A stretch of 64,000 nucleotides of DNA from JAJYBV01 sp021812265 (GTDB taxonomy: Bacteria; Chloroflexota; Ktedonobacteria; Ktedonobacterales; JACDGC01), in contig DAIDIC010000093.1 of NCBI GenBank assembly GCA_027459525.1, positions 1 through 64,000 on the forward strand, written 5' to 3'. This document shows positions 53,968 through 63,234 of this stretch, in pieces; the stretch's first letter is position 1; each line of letters opens with the position of its first letter. A program made the position numbers and the translations under genes. The notes under the pieces are model-generated. The model was not told where the DNA came from. It did not search any database and worked only from the letters and a program-made list of their open reading frames with translations.

Positions 53968-54447
53968 TCAGGTTTGCGGCGCTGACACTGGACAATTCTG
54001 TCCCAACATGGGAACATATTTGGGAAAGAATGAAACATAAACGCTATATTGTATCGGGCAGCTGGGAATATTTTGCCACGTAACCCGCACAGTAACCGAT
54101 TCCCCGGAAATCGCCTGACCGGATGAGGGAACAATTGTTAATGGGATGGGATTTGTCACCATAATACTCCAATATATGGGCTTATGCGCGTTTGCATACA
54201 TAGTAAGGGATATTGTACAAAAATGAACTGATTTTTGCGGACAATTATCTGCCACACTCAATTTAGCAACTCCGGAGTTATTTATGCTGACATGCTCAGT
54301 TGCCGGCCCCAAAAAGGGGACGCTGCACCCAGTTACACTAAGCGCCAGTACCACCAACAGCGGAAAAAATTTAGCGCGCAGCCGCGCTATAGCAACTACA
54401 TAGCGCAAATATAATCTATTGTGAGAATGAATGAACAACATAACCAT
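53968..54447 (-). CDS. Small putative lipoprotein, unknown function
   Basis: A 159-residue protein. Residues 27-41 are a hydrophobic signal ending in lipobox ALSVTGC. The exported part is beta-rich (VSINNSGVAKLSV, FCTISLTMYANAHKPIYWSIMV, and ESVTVRVTWQNIPSCPIQYSVYV) with four Cys that could pair. It looks like an immunoglobulin-like domain. It follows the next gene by only six bases. Its first 20 residues are unusual for a signal, so a later start is possible. Confidence 0.55.
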   Translation of the reverse strand: MVMLFIHSHNRLYLRYVVAIARLRAKFFPLLVVLALSVTGCSVPFLGPATEHVSINNSGVAKLSVADNCPQKSVHFCTISLTMYANAHKPIYWSIMVTNPIPLTIVPSSGQAISGESVTVRVTWQNIPSCPIQYSVYVSFFPKYVPMLGQNCPVSAPQT

Positions 54448-54453
54448 ATATCT

Positions 54454-54822
54454 TCAAGGTCTGCTAATAAAATATGAATAATAATTTATTTGGCCAACCC
54501 ACCAAATCGAAACACCAATGCATCCAACAATAAAACCAAGCGGCTTCCACCACGCAATTTTAAAGATACGTGATACTCCCCACACCAAAATACTTACTAT
54601 AAGAGATGGCGTCACCGCAAAATAGTTGATGAGAACAGCGTCACTCACGCTTTTGGGATGATAGATCGGATATACAAAAATTGCTAAAAAATCCGGTCCC
54701 AAATTTACGGCGCAAATTCCAATGAGAGAGCCTAAAACGATCAAACCACACTCAATAAGCGCCCATACGATAATTTTTTTGTTTGGAAGCGTATATATAC
54801 GCCCTTGCGGGTATTGATTCAT
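54454..54822 (-). CDS. Small membrane protein, unknown function
   Basis: A 122-residue protein from ATG 54822 with AAAGGA upstream. Three membrane segments appear, near residues 16-40, 65-85 and 90-112, rich in Ile, Val and Trp. A polar N terminus (MNQYPQGRIYTLPNKK) is cytoplasmic. No motif recognised. It is 6 bases upstream of the lipoprotein gene in the same direction. Confidence 0.55.
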   Translation of the reverse strand: MNQYPQGRIYTLPNKKIIVWALIECGLIVLGSLIGICAVNLGPDFLAIFVYPIYHPKSVSDAVLINYFAVTPSLIVSILVWGVSRIFKIAWWKPLGFIVGCIGVSIWWVGQINYYSYFISRP

Positions 54823-54951
54823 ACGATGGTCAATTCCTTTGTGCAAACGCATTCATTATTGGGGTTACATTTTTAATGGAGGACTTCGGGGAGATATCGC
54901 TGCCGTTCTCCCCATTATTTGAACAGATTCAGCAAAATAGCAGCTAGTATG

Positions 54952-55584
54952 CTATGGCGCTTCACCAGGCGCAAAATTCCACTGCTCAGCGGTTATAAAC
55001 CATTGACTATTTTGTTTAGTTAATGTATACGTTAAAAGGATTGTGCCGCGAGGCGTAGCTGGAACCACTTTGCCTCCGCTTTGAACCTGCGCCACAGTAT
55101 CCCATACAACTGCCGAAGCTTTTACTGTTGCCGAGCTGCCATTGACAGAAATAGATGAAAATGTCATACTGTCTATTCCGCCACCAAGGTAACGAGTGTT
55201 ACCAATTTTATGTTGATGAATGAAATTCTGCAGTGTTTGGATTTTTTGCTGCAGCAACGTTCCTGTATAATATTTTTGATAGGTAGTGACGACCAGAGCA
55301 TCCATTTGTGATTCTACTGCATCGGATATTGCTGCAGTATCTGTGGTTTTCACTGCATTAGAGGAAATGGTTAATTGACTTTTCGTTGACGCGCTAACCG
55401 GAACTGCCAGTGTTTGATCCGCCAGCAGCGCTTGATAACACACTTTTTGTATCGCTGATTGATCTGCGCTAGGATTCAAAGATACCGCTGTAAATACTAC
55501 CAGTGCAAGCGCTGCAAGGGAAACAGCGAATATTTTAATGGGGTTATGTGAAATCCATTGTCGCATCTTCGAAGGGAATTGCAT
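54952..55584 (-). CDS. Exported protein with NTF2-like C-terminal pattern, unknown function
   Basis: A 210-residue protein with one N-terminal membrane segment (residues 18-36, IFAVSLAALALVVFTAVSL). The exterior part has a Ser/Thr-rich region, a helix TLQNFIHQHK, and then a strand-rich C-terminal section (GTILLTYTLTKQNSQWFITAEQWNF) that recalls NTF2-like folds. Probably anchored to the membrane. It is the first of three small exported or membrane genes on this strand. Confidence 0.55.
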   Translation of the reverse strand: MQFPSKMRQWISHNPIKIFAVSLAALALVVFTAVSLNPSADQSAIQKVCYQALLADQTLAVPVSASTKSQLTISSNAVKTTDTAAISDAVESQMDALVVTTYQKYYTGTLLQQKIQTLQNFIHQHKIGNTRYLGGGIDSMTFSSISVNGSSATVKASAVVWDTVAQVQSGGKVVPATPRGTILLTYTLTKQNSQWFITAEQWNFAPGEAP

Positions 55585-55771
55585 TCTTCATCCTTTCAAT
55601 GTTCCATAAAAAAAGCGACTAAACAAATAGGATCCTACTCAGTTAAGATTATACACTTAAAATTACAAATTGTCAATAACCTTACAAAAAAACAAAAATT
55701 GAGAATTATATATACTGATGTAAAGTGCATTTTGCGCATCCTGTGAATTTTTCCACAAAAGCAACTAAATA

Positions 55772-55795
55772 GCCGCACGTTTTATTGCGTGCGGC
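55772..55795 (-). terminator. Hairpin downstream of the epimerase gene
   Basis: GCCGCACG (55772-55779) pairs perfectly with CGTGCGGC (55788-55795), 24 bases past the end of the epimerase gene. A weak U-rich tail follows on the minus strand. Confidence 0.6.
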
Positions 55796-55818
55796 CAAAT
55801 AACCGCTAAACTTATGCG

Positions 55819-56904
55819 CTATTTGTGAGAAAACCAGTCAGATTTGCTCCAAAAATTCAGCGACTTTACAATTTTTTCTGCGGCATGCCCATCACCAAAA
55901 GGATTTTTAGACATGTAGACCGGCTCGGATCGCGTCAACGCTGCTGTGATGCGCGCAGTGTCATTTCCGGTTAATATATTCCAGCCGCCTTCCAACGTTT
56001 CCGGCCACTCGGTATCTTCACGCAATGTTACACAGGGAGTTTGCATTAAAAATGCTTCTTTCTGTACACCGCCCGAATCCGTCAAAATTCGGTGCGCGCT
56101 CTGCTCCAACGCTAACATATCTAAATACCCAATGGGATCTATAATGGTAACATTTCTACTCCACACAACGCCATATTCTGCGGCAAATTTCCGGGCGCGA
56201 GGATGCGCCGGAAATAGAATTGGCATGCCACACTGCTCGAACGCGGCGGCAATACGCTTCAGCGCTGCAGGATCATCCGTATTTACCGGGCGGTGAATGG
56301 TAGCCAGCGCAAATTCACCAGAATTTACATGCAATGATTGCAGCAGATCACGTGAACGCTCGGCCATTTTGTTGCGCGCCATCAAAATGGCGTCGTACAT
56401 AACATCACCGCTCACTTCTACGCCGTTGATCAAACCTTCGGCAGCCGCCTGCTTCCGCGCCGTTTCAGTGGGGCAATACAGCCGGTATGATATATGATCG
56501 GTTAAAATACGGTTAATTTCTTCCGGCATCGATTTATTATAGCTGCGCAAACCAGCTTCAACATGCGCCACCGGAATATGAATTTTTACCGCGGCAAGCG
56601 CGCCAGCCAAGGTAGAATTTGTGTCACCAAAAACTATTACACCATCGGGCTTTATTGAAATGAGCATTTTTTCAATAGCTTCGGTCATCTTGCCGGTCAT
56701 TTCTCCATGTGTACCGGCGCCCAGACCAAGATGAAAATCTGGCTTGGGTATGCGCAGTTCTTGAAAAAACACATCCGACATATTTACATCATAGTGCTGA
56801 CCGGTATGAATGATAATTTCCTGATGATACGCGCGCAGCGCAGCGCTTACGGGAGCAAGCTTGACAAATTGCGGGCGAGCGCCGACGATAGTGACGAAAC
56901 GCAT
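55819..56904 (-). CDS. wecB: UDP-N-acetylglucosamine 2-epimerase (non-hydrolysing)
   Basis: A 361-residue enzyme from ATG 56904 that interconverts UDP-GlcNAc and UDP-ManNAc. It opens with VTIVGARPQFVKLAPV, then HTGQHYD, GDTNSTLAGALAA, HVEAGLRSYNKSMPEEINR, and TDSGGVQKEAF, ending in the C-terminal Rossmann domain with CVTLREDTEWPETLEGG. Its start lies inside the upstream dehydrogenase gene (58-base overlap). Product UDP-ManNAc is probably the substrate of that neighbour, for a cell-surface polymer. Confidence 0.95.
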   Translation of the reverse strand: MRFVTIVGARPQFVKLAPVSAALRAYHQEIIIHTGQHYDVNMSDVFFQELRIPKPDFHLGLGAGTHGEMTGKMTEAIEKMLISIKPDGVIVFGDTNSTLAGALAAVKIHIPVAHVEAGLRSYNKSMPEEINRILTDHISYRLYCPTETARKQAAAEGLINGVEVSGDVMYDAILMARNKMAERSRDLLQSLHVNSGEFALATIHRPVNTDDPAALKRIAAAFEQCGMPILFPAHPRARKFAAEYGVVWSRNVTIIDPIGYLDMLALEQSAHRILTDSGGVQKEAFLMQTPCVTLREDTEWPETLEGGWNILTGNDTARITAALTRSEPVYMSKNPFGDGHAAEKIVKSLNFWSKSDWFSHK

Positions 56905-58229
56905 TCTGTATATCCATCCCCTATTGTGATATATTTTATGCCCAGTTCCGCAAATCGTTCCGGTCGATCCGAAGCTCTTCCATCCAGCACAACCTTGCAA
57001 TTTACAAACTGCGAAAAATCAAAGTTGTTATATTCACTGTGCGCCGCCTGAATAACGATTGCGTCTATCGAACTTGCTTGGTTGGAATCAAACGGTGTGT
57101 ATCCGCGCGCAAGCAATTCTTCATCAGTAAACAGCGGATCCTGCGCAAATACTTCAGATCCTGCCTGCATAAACGCTTCACGCAACAATTTTGCGCTGGT
57201 AAACGCTGTTTCTTTTACATCGCCGCGATATGCAACACCCAAAATCAATGTTTTTTTGCCGTGCAAATCACCAATTACACGCGAAACTCTTTGCGCAGAA
57301 TATATCGACATATCATCATTCACCACACGTGAGCGACGAGGAAGGCTTAATCCCTCCGAATCACCATACATCAAAAAATATGGATATACGGGGATGCAAT
57401 GCCCGCCGACACCGACACCAGGGATATGTATGTGCGAATAGGGTTGTGTATTAGCGGCAGCAATGGAAGGCACGGCGCGTAAACCATGCGCATCGGCAAA
57501 TTGCGCATATTCATTTGCCAGCGCTATATTTACATCGCGGTATGTTGTCTCAATTAATTTAACAAATTCTGCTTCATCCGCGCTTTCCATCACAATTAAA
57601 TCGGCGTCTATCACTGAGCCATAAAATGCTTCGACGGCTGCTTTAGAGCGCTGGTTAATGCCACCAACTACTTTGGGATACTTATTCAGGTCGCGTTCAA
57701 TATGTCCAGAAGAAACACGCTCGGGGCTATAGCCCAAATAAAAATCAGTTTCAGCGCTTAAATGTGATTCTTCCTCTAAAATGGCGCGGAATCGCTTGGA
57801 TGTTGTGCCAACCGGCAGTGTTGTTTCATACACAACCAAAGTATTTTTTTGCAGGCCTTTACCGATAAGGTGTGTGGCTGAATCAATTGATTCAAACGCA
57901 ATTGAATGGTCTTCATGCACAATAACGGGAACGATAACAACAACAACATTTGCTTTTTGCGCGGCGGAAACAAGATCGGTAGTAGCGCTGATTTTGCCCT
58001 GTGCGTGAATTTTAGCGATTCGCTCCGCTAAATCAGATTCTTCATCTACATGGCAGCCACCGCGATTAATAATATCTACAACAGCCGAATTAATATCACA
58101 GCCGATAACAGTCCATCCATGTTCTGCGTAATGCGCTGCTAAAGGCAAGCCAATTTTGCCCAAACCGACAACAGCTACGGTCTTTTCGGGGAAAAATGTA
58201 TCCATTGGTATAAAGAAAGCACCCTTCAT
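56847..58229 (-). CDS. wecC: UDP-N-acetyl-D-mannosamine (or related UDP-sugar) 6-dehydrogenase
   Basis: A 460-residue NAD-dependent UDP-sugar dehydrogenase. N-terminal Rossmann motif AVVGLGKIGLPLAAHYAEHG, then YETTLPVGTTSKRFRAIL, YSPERVSSGH, ETTYRDVNIALANEYAQFADAHG, catalytic Cys in GVGVGGHCIPVYPYFL, and the C-terminal ILGVAYRGDVKETAFTSAKLL. With the downstream epimerase it would make UDP-ManNAcA from UDP-GlcNAc. ATG 58229 is used; ATG 58205 (MDTFFPEK) is also possible. Neither has an ideal ribosome site. Confidence 0.9.
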   Translation of the reverse strand: MKGAFFIPMDTFFPEKTVAVVGLGKIGLPLAAHYAEHGWTVIGCDINSAVVDIINRGGCHVDEESDLAERIAKIHAQGKISATTDLVSAAQKANVVVVIVPVIVHEDHSIAFESIDSATHLIGKGLQKNTLVVYETTLPVGTTSKRFRAILEEESHLSAETDFYLGYSPERVSSGHIERDLNKYPKVVGGINQRSKAAVEAFYGSVIDADLIVMESADEAEFVKLIETTYRDVNIALANEYAQFADAHGLRAVPSIAAANTQPYSHIHIPGVGVGGHCIPVYPYFLMYGDSEGLSLPRRSRVVNDDMSIYSAQRVSRVIGDLHGKKTLILGVAYRGDVKETAFTSAKLLREAFMQAGSEVFAQDPLFTDEELLARGYTPFDSNQASSIDAIVIQAAHSEYNNFDFSQFVNCKVVLDGRASDRPERFAELGIKYITIGDGYTECVSSLSSALARNLSSLLP

Positions 58230-58475
58230 ATTTTTCTTGGGTTATTCGCTTGCCTTGAAAGCGCATACACTGTGGCGTAACGCAAACGCATCAAAATGGT
58301 TATCTGTATGTGCGCTGGTTCATATTCGGCGAACACCTTATTTTCTATCTTTTTATATATTTCGGATCACAAATAGAAATATACACATGTATGATACGCT
58401 AAGAGCGCTGATATGTCTATAAATGTGAGATTATAGACTCTAATCACCTACGCACGTAAAAATAAGTTTTAAAAA

Positions 58476-58502
58476 ACTACCGGTAGTGATGACACATCAC
58501 TC
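58476..58502. promoter_or_regulatory. Nested palindromes before the mnmA end
   Basis: ACTACCGGTAGT (58476-58487) is a perfect 12-base palindrome, followed by GTGAT-N4/5-ATCAC. It sits eight bases beyond the end of mnmA, in the interval after the wec genes. It could be a weak terminator for mnmA or an operator for the wec pair. Confidence 0.4.
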
Positions 58503-58509
58503 TGTACAC

Positions 58510-59649
58510 CTATTCAATTAATCCGCCGCACAAAACCTCACTCGAATCAGGTCCACCATATACCACTGCGGCCTGACCCGGGGTGATAGATCTGGCAGGC
58601 TGCAGCAAATGCACCGCGGCGCGGTTCTGCGGCAGAGGATGAATAACCGCCGGCATTTCCGGCGCTTTGTAGCGAATTTTAACGAAGCCGGTAAACGTAT
58701 CGGCAAAAACACTGCCCCGCGGAAAATTTACATCATGCATCACAAAATCAGATTTTTCCAGCGCGCTGGCCGGCCCAACAATAATTGCGTTGCGATCCGC
58801 TTCAATTGCAAGAACATGCATTGGCTCCGCCGTAGTTATCCCCAAACCTTTCCGCTGTCCAACTGTATAAAATGCAAGGCCGGTATGTTCACCCAAATAT
58901 TTGCCATCGGTTGTGTAGATCGGTCCCGGTAATTGTCCGGGGATTGGCTCCGCGGCGGTTTCTTTTTCTTGCTCCGCGCGCAGCTGCGCATATCGTTTCA
59001 CGAATCCGCGATAATCATTTTGCGCAACAAAACAAATTTCCTGGCTTTCAGGTTTGCGCGCAACCGCAAGCCCATATTTTTCTGCCAGCAAGCGAACCTC
59101 TGGCTTGGTAAGCTCACCCAACGGAAAGAGCGCATGCCGCAATTGTTCCTGTGTGAGCGTATGCAACACATACGATTGATCTTTTAAAGAATCTGCGCCT
59201 TTGCGTAAACGCCGTTCACCGGTTTGGGGATCGGTATCCACTCGCACATAGTGCCCTGTGGCAAGATATTCTGCGCCAAGCGACTGCGCGTGTCCCAACA
59301 GCGCAGTAAAACGGATATAGCGATTGCAGCGCAAACAAGGATTTGGTGTGCGGCCGGCGGTATATTCATCATAAAAAAAATCAACAATAGTTTCGCGGAA
59401 TTTTTCCGCAACATTCAGCAAATAAAAGGGTATATCTAGTTTTTGCGCAACCCTTTTAGCGTCGTACACCGACTCTAAAGAACAGCACTTATTCTCTGAA
59501 ACCCGCGCTACACCATCATCTTGCTCCGCCGCAGGCTCAGACCAAAGCCGGAGCATAATTCCAATTACATCATGCCCTTGCTCTTTCAGCAGCGCGGCAG
59601 CCACGGAGCTATCTACACCACCACTCATAGCAATAACTACCCGAGACAC
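58510..59649 (-). CDS. mnmA: tRNA 2-thiouridine(34) synthase MnmA
   Basis: A 379-residue ATP-dependent thiouridylase that modifies U34 of Lys, Glu and Gln tRNAs. PP-loop SGGVDSSVAAALL at residues 9-21, the first catalytic Cys in GRTPNPCLRCNRYI, TGHYVRV, and the second Cys in ESQEICFV. Starts at GTG 59649 with AAGG, seven bases after rimI. Length and domains (PP-loop, central, C-terminal barrel) are normal. Confidence 0.95.
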   Translation of the reverse strand: MSRVVIAMSGGVDSSVAAALLKEQGHDVIGIMLRLWSEPAAEQDDGVARVSENKCCSLESVYDAKRVAQKLDIPFYLLNVAEKFRETIVDFFYDEYTAGRTPNPCLRCNRYIRFTALLGHAQSLGAEYLATGHYVRVDTDPQTGERRLRKGADSLKDQSYVLHTLTQEQLRHALFPLGELTKPEVRLLAEKYGLAVARKPESQEICFVAQNDYRGFVKRYAQLRAEQEKETAAEPIPGQLPGPIYTTDGKYLGEHTGLAFYTVGQRKGLGITTAEPMHVLAIEADRNAIIVGPASALEKSDFVMHDVNFPRGSVFADTFTGFVKIRYKAPEMPAVIHPLPQNRAAVHLLQPARSITPGQAAVVYGGPDSSEVLCGGLIE

Positions 59650-59656
59650 ATCAACC

Positions 59657-60283
59657 CTAACCTTCCTGAAACAGTTTGTTTATTAACTTAGCTCTATGTC
59701 CTTCAAACATTTCGCGATATTGATCGGTCCGTATATCCGCAGTCCACATAATATATGCGTCTTCATTATTATCGCTGTAATAATGCGGCCTTGTACTTAC
59801 CGCAACAAACCCATATTTGCGATATAAATTTTGCGCAACAAAATTAGAAACGCGCACTTCAAGAGTTAATCTAAATCCGCCGATTTTCAGCGATGTGTCG
59901 ATTAAATGAATGAGCATTAACTCTCCCAAGCCTTTGCCTTGCCAATCGGGATGGGCAGCAATAGTGGTAATGTGAGATTCATCCACCATCAGCCACAGTC
60001 CCGCATACGCAACAATAGAATCGACTTTGGGATTGTACGCCGCGTTTTTAGGCGCAAAGAATGAAAATAATTTTTGAGTTTTTTTGTCACCACCATTTTT
60101 AGCGGTTGTTAACTGATTTTCATATCGTATATCACGCATCACAAAATAATACGCCCATTGATTTTCCTGAAGTTCACGCCGATATGCGCTTTGCGGCCAT
60201 TGCGAGGTAGGATACGCCAGTTTTTCAATTTCAATAACTCGGGGAATATCATTCATGGTCATTGATTCGATACTATAACGCAT
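59657..60283 (-). CDS. rimI: Ribosomal-protein S18 alanine N-acetyltransferase-like (RimI), GNAT family
   Basis: A 208-residue GNAT acetyltransferase. The acetyl-CoA loop is HPDWQGKGLGELMLIHLI, followed by LEVRVSNFVAQNLYRKYGFVAVSTRPHYYSDNNEDAYIMW, typical of RimI. Residues 66-90 hold an insertion (KNGGDKKTQKLFSFFAP) absent from most RimI, so target specificity is less certain. It has GGGAGG and lies 39 bases after tsaB. The cluster tsaE-tsaB-rimI is common in bacteria. Confidence 0.87.
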   Translation of the reverse strand: MRYSIESMTMNDIPRVIEIEKLAYPTSQWPQSAYRRELQENQWAYYFVMRDIRYENQLTTAKNGGDKKTQKLFSFFAPKNAAYNPKVDSIVAYAGLWLMVDESHITTIAAHPDWQGKGLGELMLIHLIDTSLKIGGFRLTLEVRVSNFVAQNLYRKYGFVAVSTRPHYYSDNNEDAYIMWTADIRTDQYREMFEGHRAKLINKLFQEG

Positions 60284-60322
60284 TATGGCTTTTCCTCCCG
60301 CTATGGTTCAACAATCTTTCTG

Positions 60323-61093
60323 CTATGCCTGTTCAGGCAGTGGATGCTTTACACTTACGGTAATATTTGCCGGGCGCACATAAACCGGCTCTAATGTAAA
60401 TGTTTCATCAGAATACTCCCCGGCAAGCGTTCGCGCGGCAAGAGCGGCGGCTCCGGCAGCGCGGTTTATCGGGGCGCAAAATTCCGCTTGAATTTGCTGT
60501 TCAGTCAGCGCACGGCGCAATATATCTTTCTGCAAATCTGCAATTTGTCCGTACACATATATAGCGTCATACGCTTTTGCTGCCGCGGCAATTATTTCCG
60601 GAGCATCTGTTGCAACGCCACTTCGGCCACTGGGGCCAAATCGTTGATATAACGGCGCGTATTGCGTGGCTGCGCTATTTAAACCGGCTTTGTCCCGTGC
60701 GTTTGTATATATATAATATAGTTCATTTCTGCCAGCGTCCATCACAGAAAGAACAGATGTTTCTCCAGATTTTTCCGAATCAAACCATGGAACCATTGCG
60801 TCCAGTGAAATGATTCCTAATAATGGAACACTCAACAGAAACGCCAAAGTTTTTGCCACAGTAACCCCAACCCGCAATCCATTGAAAGATCCTGGCCCGG
60901 CCACAACGCAAATAGCGGAAATATCATTCAGGGTACATCCCGCTTGCTGTAAAAAATGCTCCATAGCGCCAAAAATCTGCACACTATGCTGCTGCCCTAT
61001 TTCCCATTCATAAGCGGCGATACATTGATTCTGTCGCTCATCAAACAGCGCTAAACCGGCGGTGTTCGTTGCGGTGTCGATAGAAAACAGCAT
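60323..61093 (-). CDS. tsaB: tRNA threonylcarbamoyladenosine biosynthesis protein TsaB
   Basis: A 256-residue ASKHA-fold protein, partner of TsaD and TsaE in t6A synthesis of ANN-decoding tRNAs. LFSIDTATNTAGLALFD at the start, the HSVQIFGAMEHFLQQAG segment, VAGPGSFNGLRVGVTVAKTLAFLLSVPLLGIISLDAM, and VMDAGRNELYYIY. AAAAGGAG precedes ATG 61093, which follows the tsaE stop directly (TAAATG). TsaD is not in the window. Confidence 0.95.
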   Translation of the reverse strand: MLFSIDTATNTAGLALFDERQNQCIAAYEWEIGQQHSVQIFGAMEHFLQQAGCTLNDISAICVVAGPGSFNGLRVGVTVAKTLAFLLSVPLLGIISLDAMVPWFDSEKSGETSVLSVMDAGRNELYYIYTNARDKAGLNSAATQYAPLYQRFGPSGRSGVATDAPEIIAAAAKAYDAIYVYGQIADLQKDILRRALTEQQIQAEFCAPINRAAGAAALAARTLAGEYSDETFTLEPVYVRPANITVSVKHPLPEQA

Positions 61094-61579
61094 TTACCGA
61101 ATTGCTCCTTTTAATTTTTGCGCGTATGCAGTGCTTTTGGGGCCGCTGGCGTGTAAACGCGCCATGCGTTCTTGAGGAAGTGTTTGCTCAATACGAATCC
61201 ACAACCAATCATCTCCCCAAATATCCGGTGTTCGTTCTGCCCACTCAATAACACAAACACCCTGACCAGAAAAATAGTCATCAAATCCAAGCGACCAAAC
61301 TTCAGCTTGATCGTCTACCCGATAAAAATCAAAATGATACAGCGGTATTCTGCCTGTGGTATGCTCTTTTAACAGTGTAAACGTGGGGCTGTTAATAACT
61401 CCGCTTGACTGCAGTCCTTTTGCTATTCCCTGTGTCAGTGTTGTTTTTCCGCTGCCGAGGGGTCCGGTAAGCAAGATAATCGAACCCGGTTCAAGCATTT
61501 TGCCAAGTTTTTCACCTAAATTGCGCATGCGCGCCGGTGACGCAATGCGCAGGCAGATGGTGTCTTCAGCTTCAGTCAT
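61094..61579 (-). CDS. tsaE: tRNA threonylcarbamoyladenosine biosynthesis ATPase TsaE
   Basis: A 161-residue P-loop ATPase from ATG 61579. Walker A LTGPLGSGKTTLTQGIAKGL, then SPTFTLLKEHTTGRIPLYHFDFYRVDDQAE, and VIEWAERTPDIW, the family pattern. It powers the TsaBDE step. A TTG at 61585 would add two residues; the GAGGG-type site serves either start. Confidence 0.94.
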   Translation of the reverse strand: MTEAEDTICLRIASPARMRNLGEKLGKMLEPGSIILLTGPLGSGKTTLTQGIAKGLQSSGVINSPTFTLLKEHTTGRIPLYHFDFYRVDDQAEVWSLGFDDYFSGQGVCVIEWAERTPDIWGDDWLWIRIEQTLPQERMARLHASGPKSTAYAQKLKGAIR

Positions 61580-61609
61580 AAACAATGCGCCGCCCTCATT
61601 GCGCGGTTT

Positions 61610-62311
61610 TTAAGAATGAATGCCCGCAATTGACTGAATCATCGATTGGCAGATGAGCAATCCATCAACCCCACCAAGCTCAGGTTCACAACAGCGCTCT
61701 GGGTGCGGCATCAGAGCAATAACGCTGCCCGATTCATTGATAACACCGGCAATATTATTTTTGGATCCGTTGGGATTTGCTTCGGGGGTAACGGCGCCAT
61801 TGGCGTCACAATAGCGAAACACTACACCGCCGCGATCTTCCAGCGCCTGTAAATCAGTGTCATCGCAGAAGTACAGACCTTCACCGTGCGAAATTGGAAT
61901 CCGCAGAATTTGGCCTTTTCGGCATTGCGATGTAAAAGGAGTATCTGTGCGTTCAACACGGATATACGTCCACTCGCATAAAAATGAAGAGCAGGCATTG
62001 CGCAACAACGCGCCCGGCAGCAAGCCGGCTTCGGTTAAAATCTGAAAACCATTGCAGCTTCCTAAAACCAAACCGCCCTTTTCGGCAAACGCACGCACAC
62101 TTTTCATAATTGGAGAAAAGCGAGCTATTGCGCCGGTGCGAAGATAGTCACCATGGGCAAACCCACCCGGCACAATAATAACATCACAATTTTGCAGATC
62201 GGTATCATCGTGCCATAAATAAACCACTTCCTGCCCAGAAACATAGCCTAACGCATGCCCCCAGTCGCGATCGCTCCAAGTTCCAGGAAACACCAAAACG
62301 CCGAATTTCAT
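61610..62311 (-). CDS. purQ: Phosphoribosylformylglycinamidine synthase subunit PurQ
   Basis: A 233-residue class-I glutamine amidotransferase, the glutaminase part of FGAM synthase. FGVLVFPGTWSDRDWGHAL, VPGGFAHGDYLRTGAIAR, nucleophile Cys in VLGSCNGFQILTEAGLLPG, and the catalytic His/Glu in LMPHPERCCEPELGG. It needs PurL and PurS, which are not in the window. AAGGG lies before ATG 62311. It is placed between birA and tsaE, which is an unusual neighbourhood. Confidence 0.95.
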   Translation of the reverse strand: MKFGVLVFPGTWSDRDWGHALGYVSGQEVVYLWHDDTDLQNCDVIIVPGGFAHGDYLRTGAIARFSPIMKSVRAFAEKGGLVLGSCNGFQILTEAGLLPGALLRNACSSFLCEWTYIRVERTDTPFTSQCRKGQILRIPISHGEGLYFCDDTDLQALEDRGGVVFRYCDANGAVTPEANPNGSKNNIAGVINESGSVIALMPHPERCCEPELGGVDGLLICQSMIQSIAGIHS

Positions 62312-62403
62312 AAAACACAACCCTTACATTGCGCGTCAATCTTATACTAATAAGTATAACCTCAGAGCAGGGTGGATCGCAAGGTGAACAATGCGCGCAC
62401 CGG

Positions 62404-63234
62404 CTACAGCATTTGCACATCACCCCACGTAATGGAAACCAGTTCATTGTTATCCGTCCGCACAAGCAAAGAGCCATCTTCGGCGGTATCTTCTGCCACA
62501 CCGGCAATTACAGCGCGCCCAGTTTGCACGCTGACACGTTTTCCCAGTGTATGCAGTCGCGCTTTCCAATTTTGCAAAACTGTATCATACACCGACGCTG
62601 CCGCTTCAATGCGATCCCGATAGTCACCGATATATGCGGCGACAGCGCAAATAATATCCTCGCGGGAGAATGAAAATTGATACATTTCCTGAAGTGTCGC
62701 CGCCTTTTCGGCAATTTCGGGCCATTGCGCAAATGTTCCGAAAATATTCACGCCTATGCCAATAATCGCTTGCATTTCGGCAGTATTTTGCGCCCACGAA
62801 GACTCAATTAAAATTCCGGCAACTTTTTTATGCTGAACCAAAATATCATTCGGCCATTTTATTGCAATATCTTCTGCGGGAACACCGGCGTTCATCAGCG
62901 CGCTGCATACTGCGCTGGCGCATATCATAACCAACGCCGCAGGATTTGCCGAGAATCGGCACGCTAAAGACATCAAAATCTGCGCGCGCGGCATAGTTAT
63001 CCACGATTTCCCTTGTCTGCCCCGACCCTCCGGCTGCGCGTCAGTCAGCACGAGCAAACCATCGGCAAAATAATTGCGAGAAAGCTCTATGCATAACGAG
63101 TTAGTAGACGCAATCGCCGGTTCATACACGATGGTGTTTCCCATTCCGCAAAGAGGAAGCCGACTGCGCAGTTTCTCAATATCTAGCGCAGAAAGCGCAT
63201 CTGCCGCGCCTAAAAAATTGTCTGAATATACCAT
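62404..63234 (-). CDS. birA: Biotin-[acetyl-CoA-carboxylase] ligase, no HTH domain
   Basis: A 276-residue enzyme that attaches biotin to carboxylases. Landmarks are EPAIASTNSLCIEL, TDAQPEGRGRQGKSWIT (the biotin loop), the KWPNDILVQHKKVAGILIES region and the IGIGVNI motif. The C-terminal barrel is GRAVIAGVAEDTAEDGSLLV. The N-terminal DNA-binding domain of E. coli BirA is missing, so it is a catalytic-only class-I ligase. ATG 63234 is chosen; longer in-frame starts to 63327 are possible. First gene of the housekeeping operon. Confidence 0.92.
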   Translation of the reverse strand: MVYSDNFLGAADALSALDIEKLRSRLPLCGMGNTIVYEPAIASTNSLCIELSRNYFADGLLVLTDAQPEGRGRQGKSWITMPRAQILMSLACRFSANPAALVMICASAVCSALMNAGVPAEDIAIKWPNDILVQHKKVAGILIESSWAQNTAEMQAIIGIGVNIFGTFAQWPEIAEKAATLQEMYQFSFSREDIICAVAAYIGDYRDRIEAAASVYDTVLQNWKARLHTLGKRVSVQTGRAVIAGVAEDTAEDGSLLVRTDNNELVSITWGDVQML

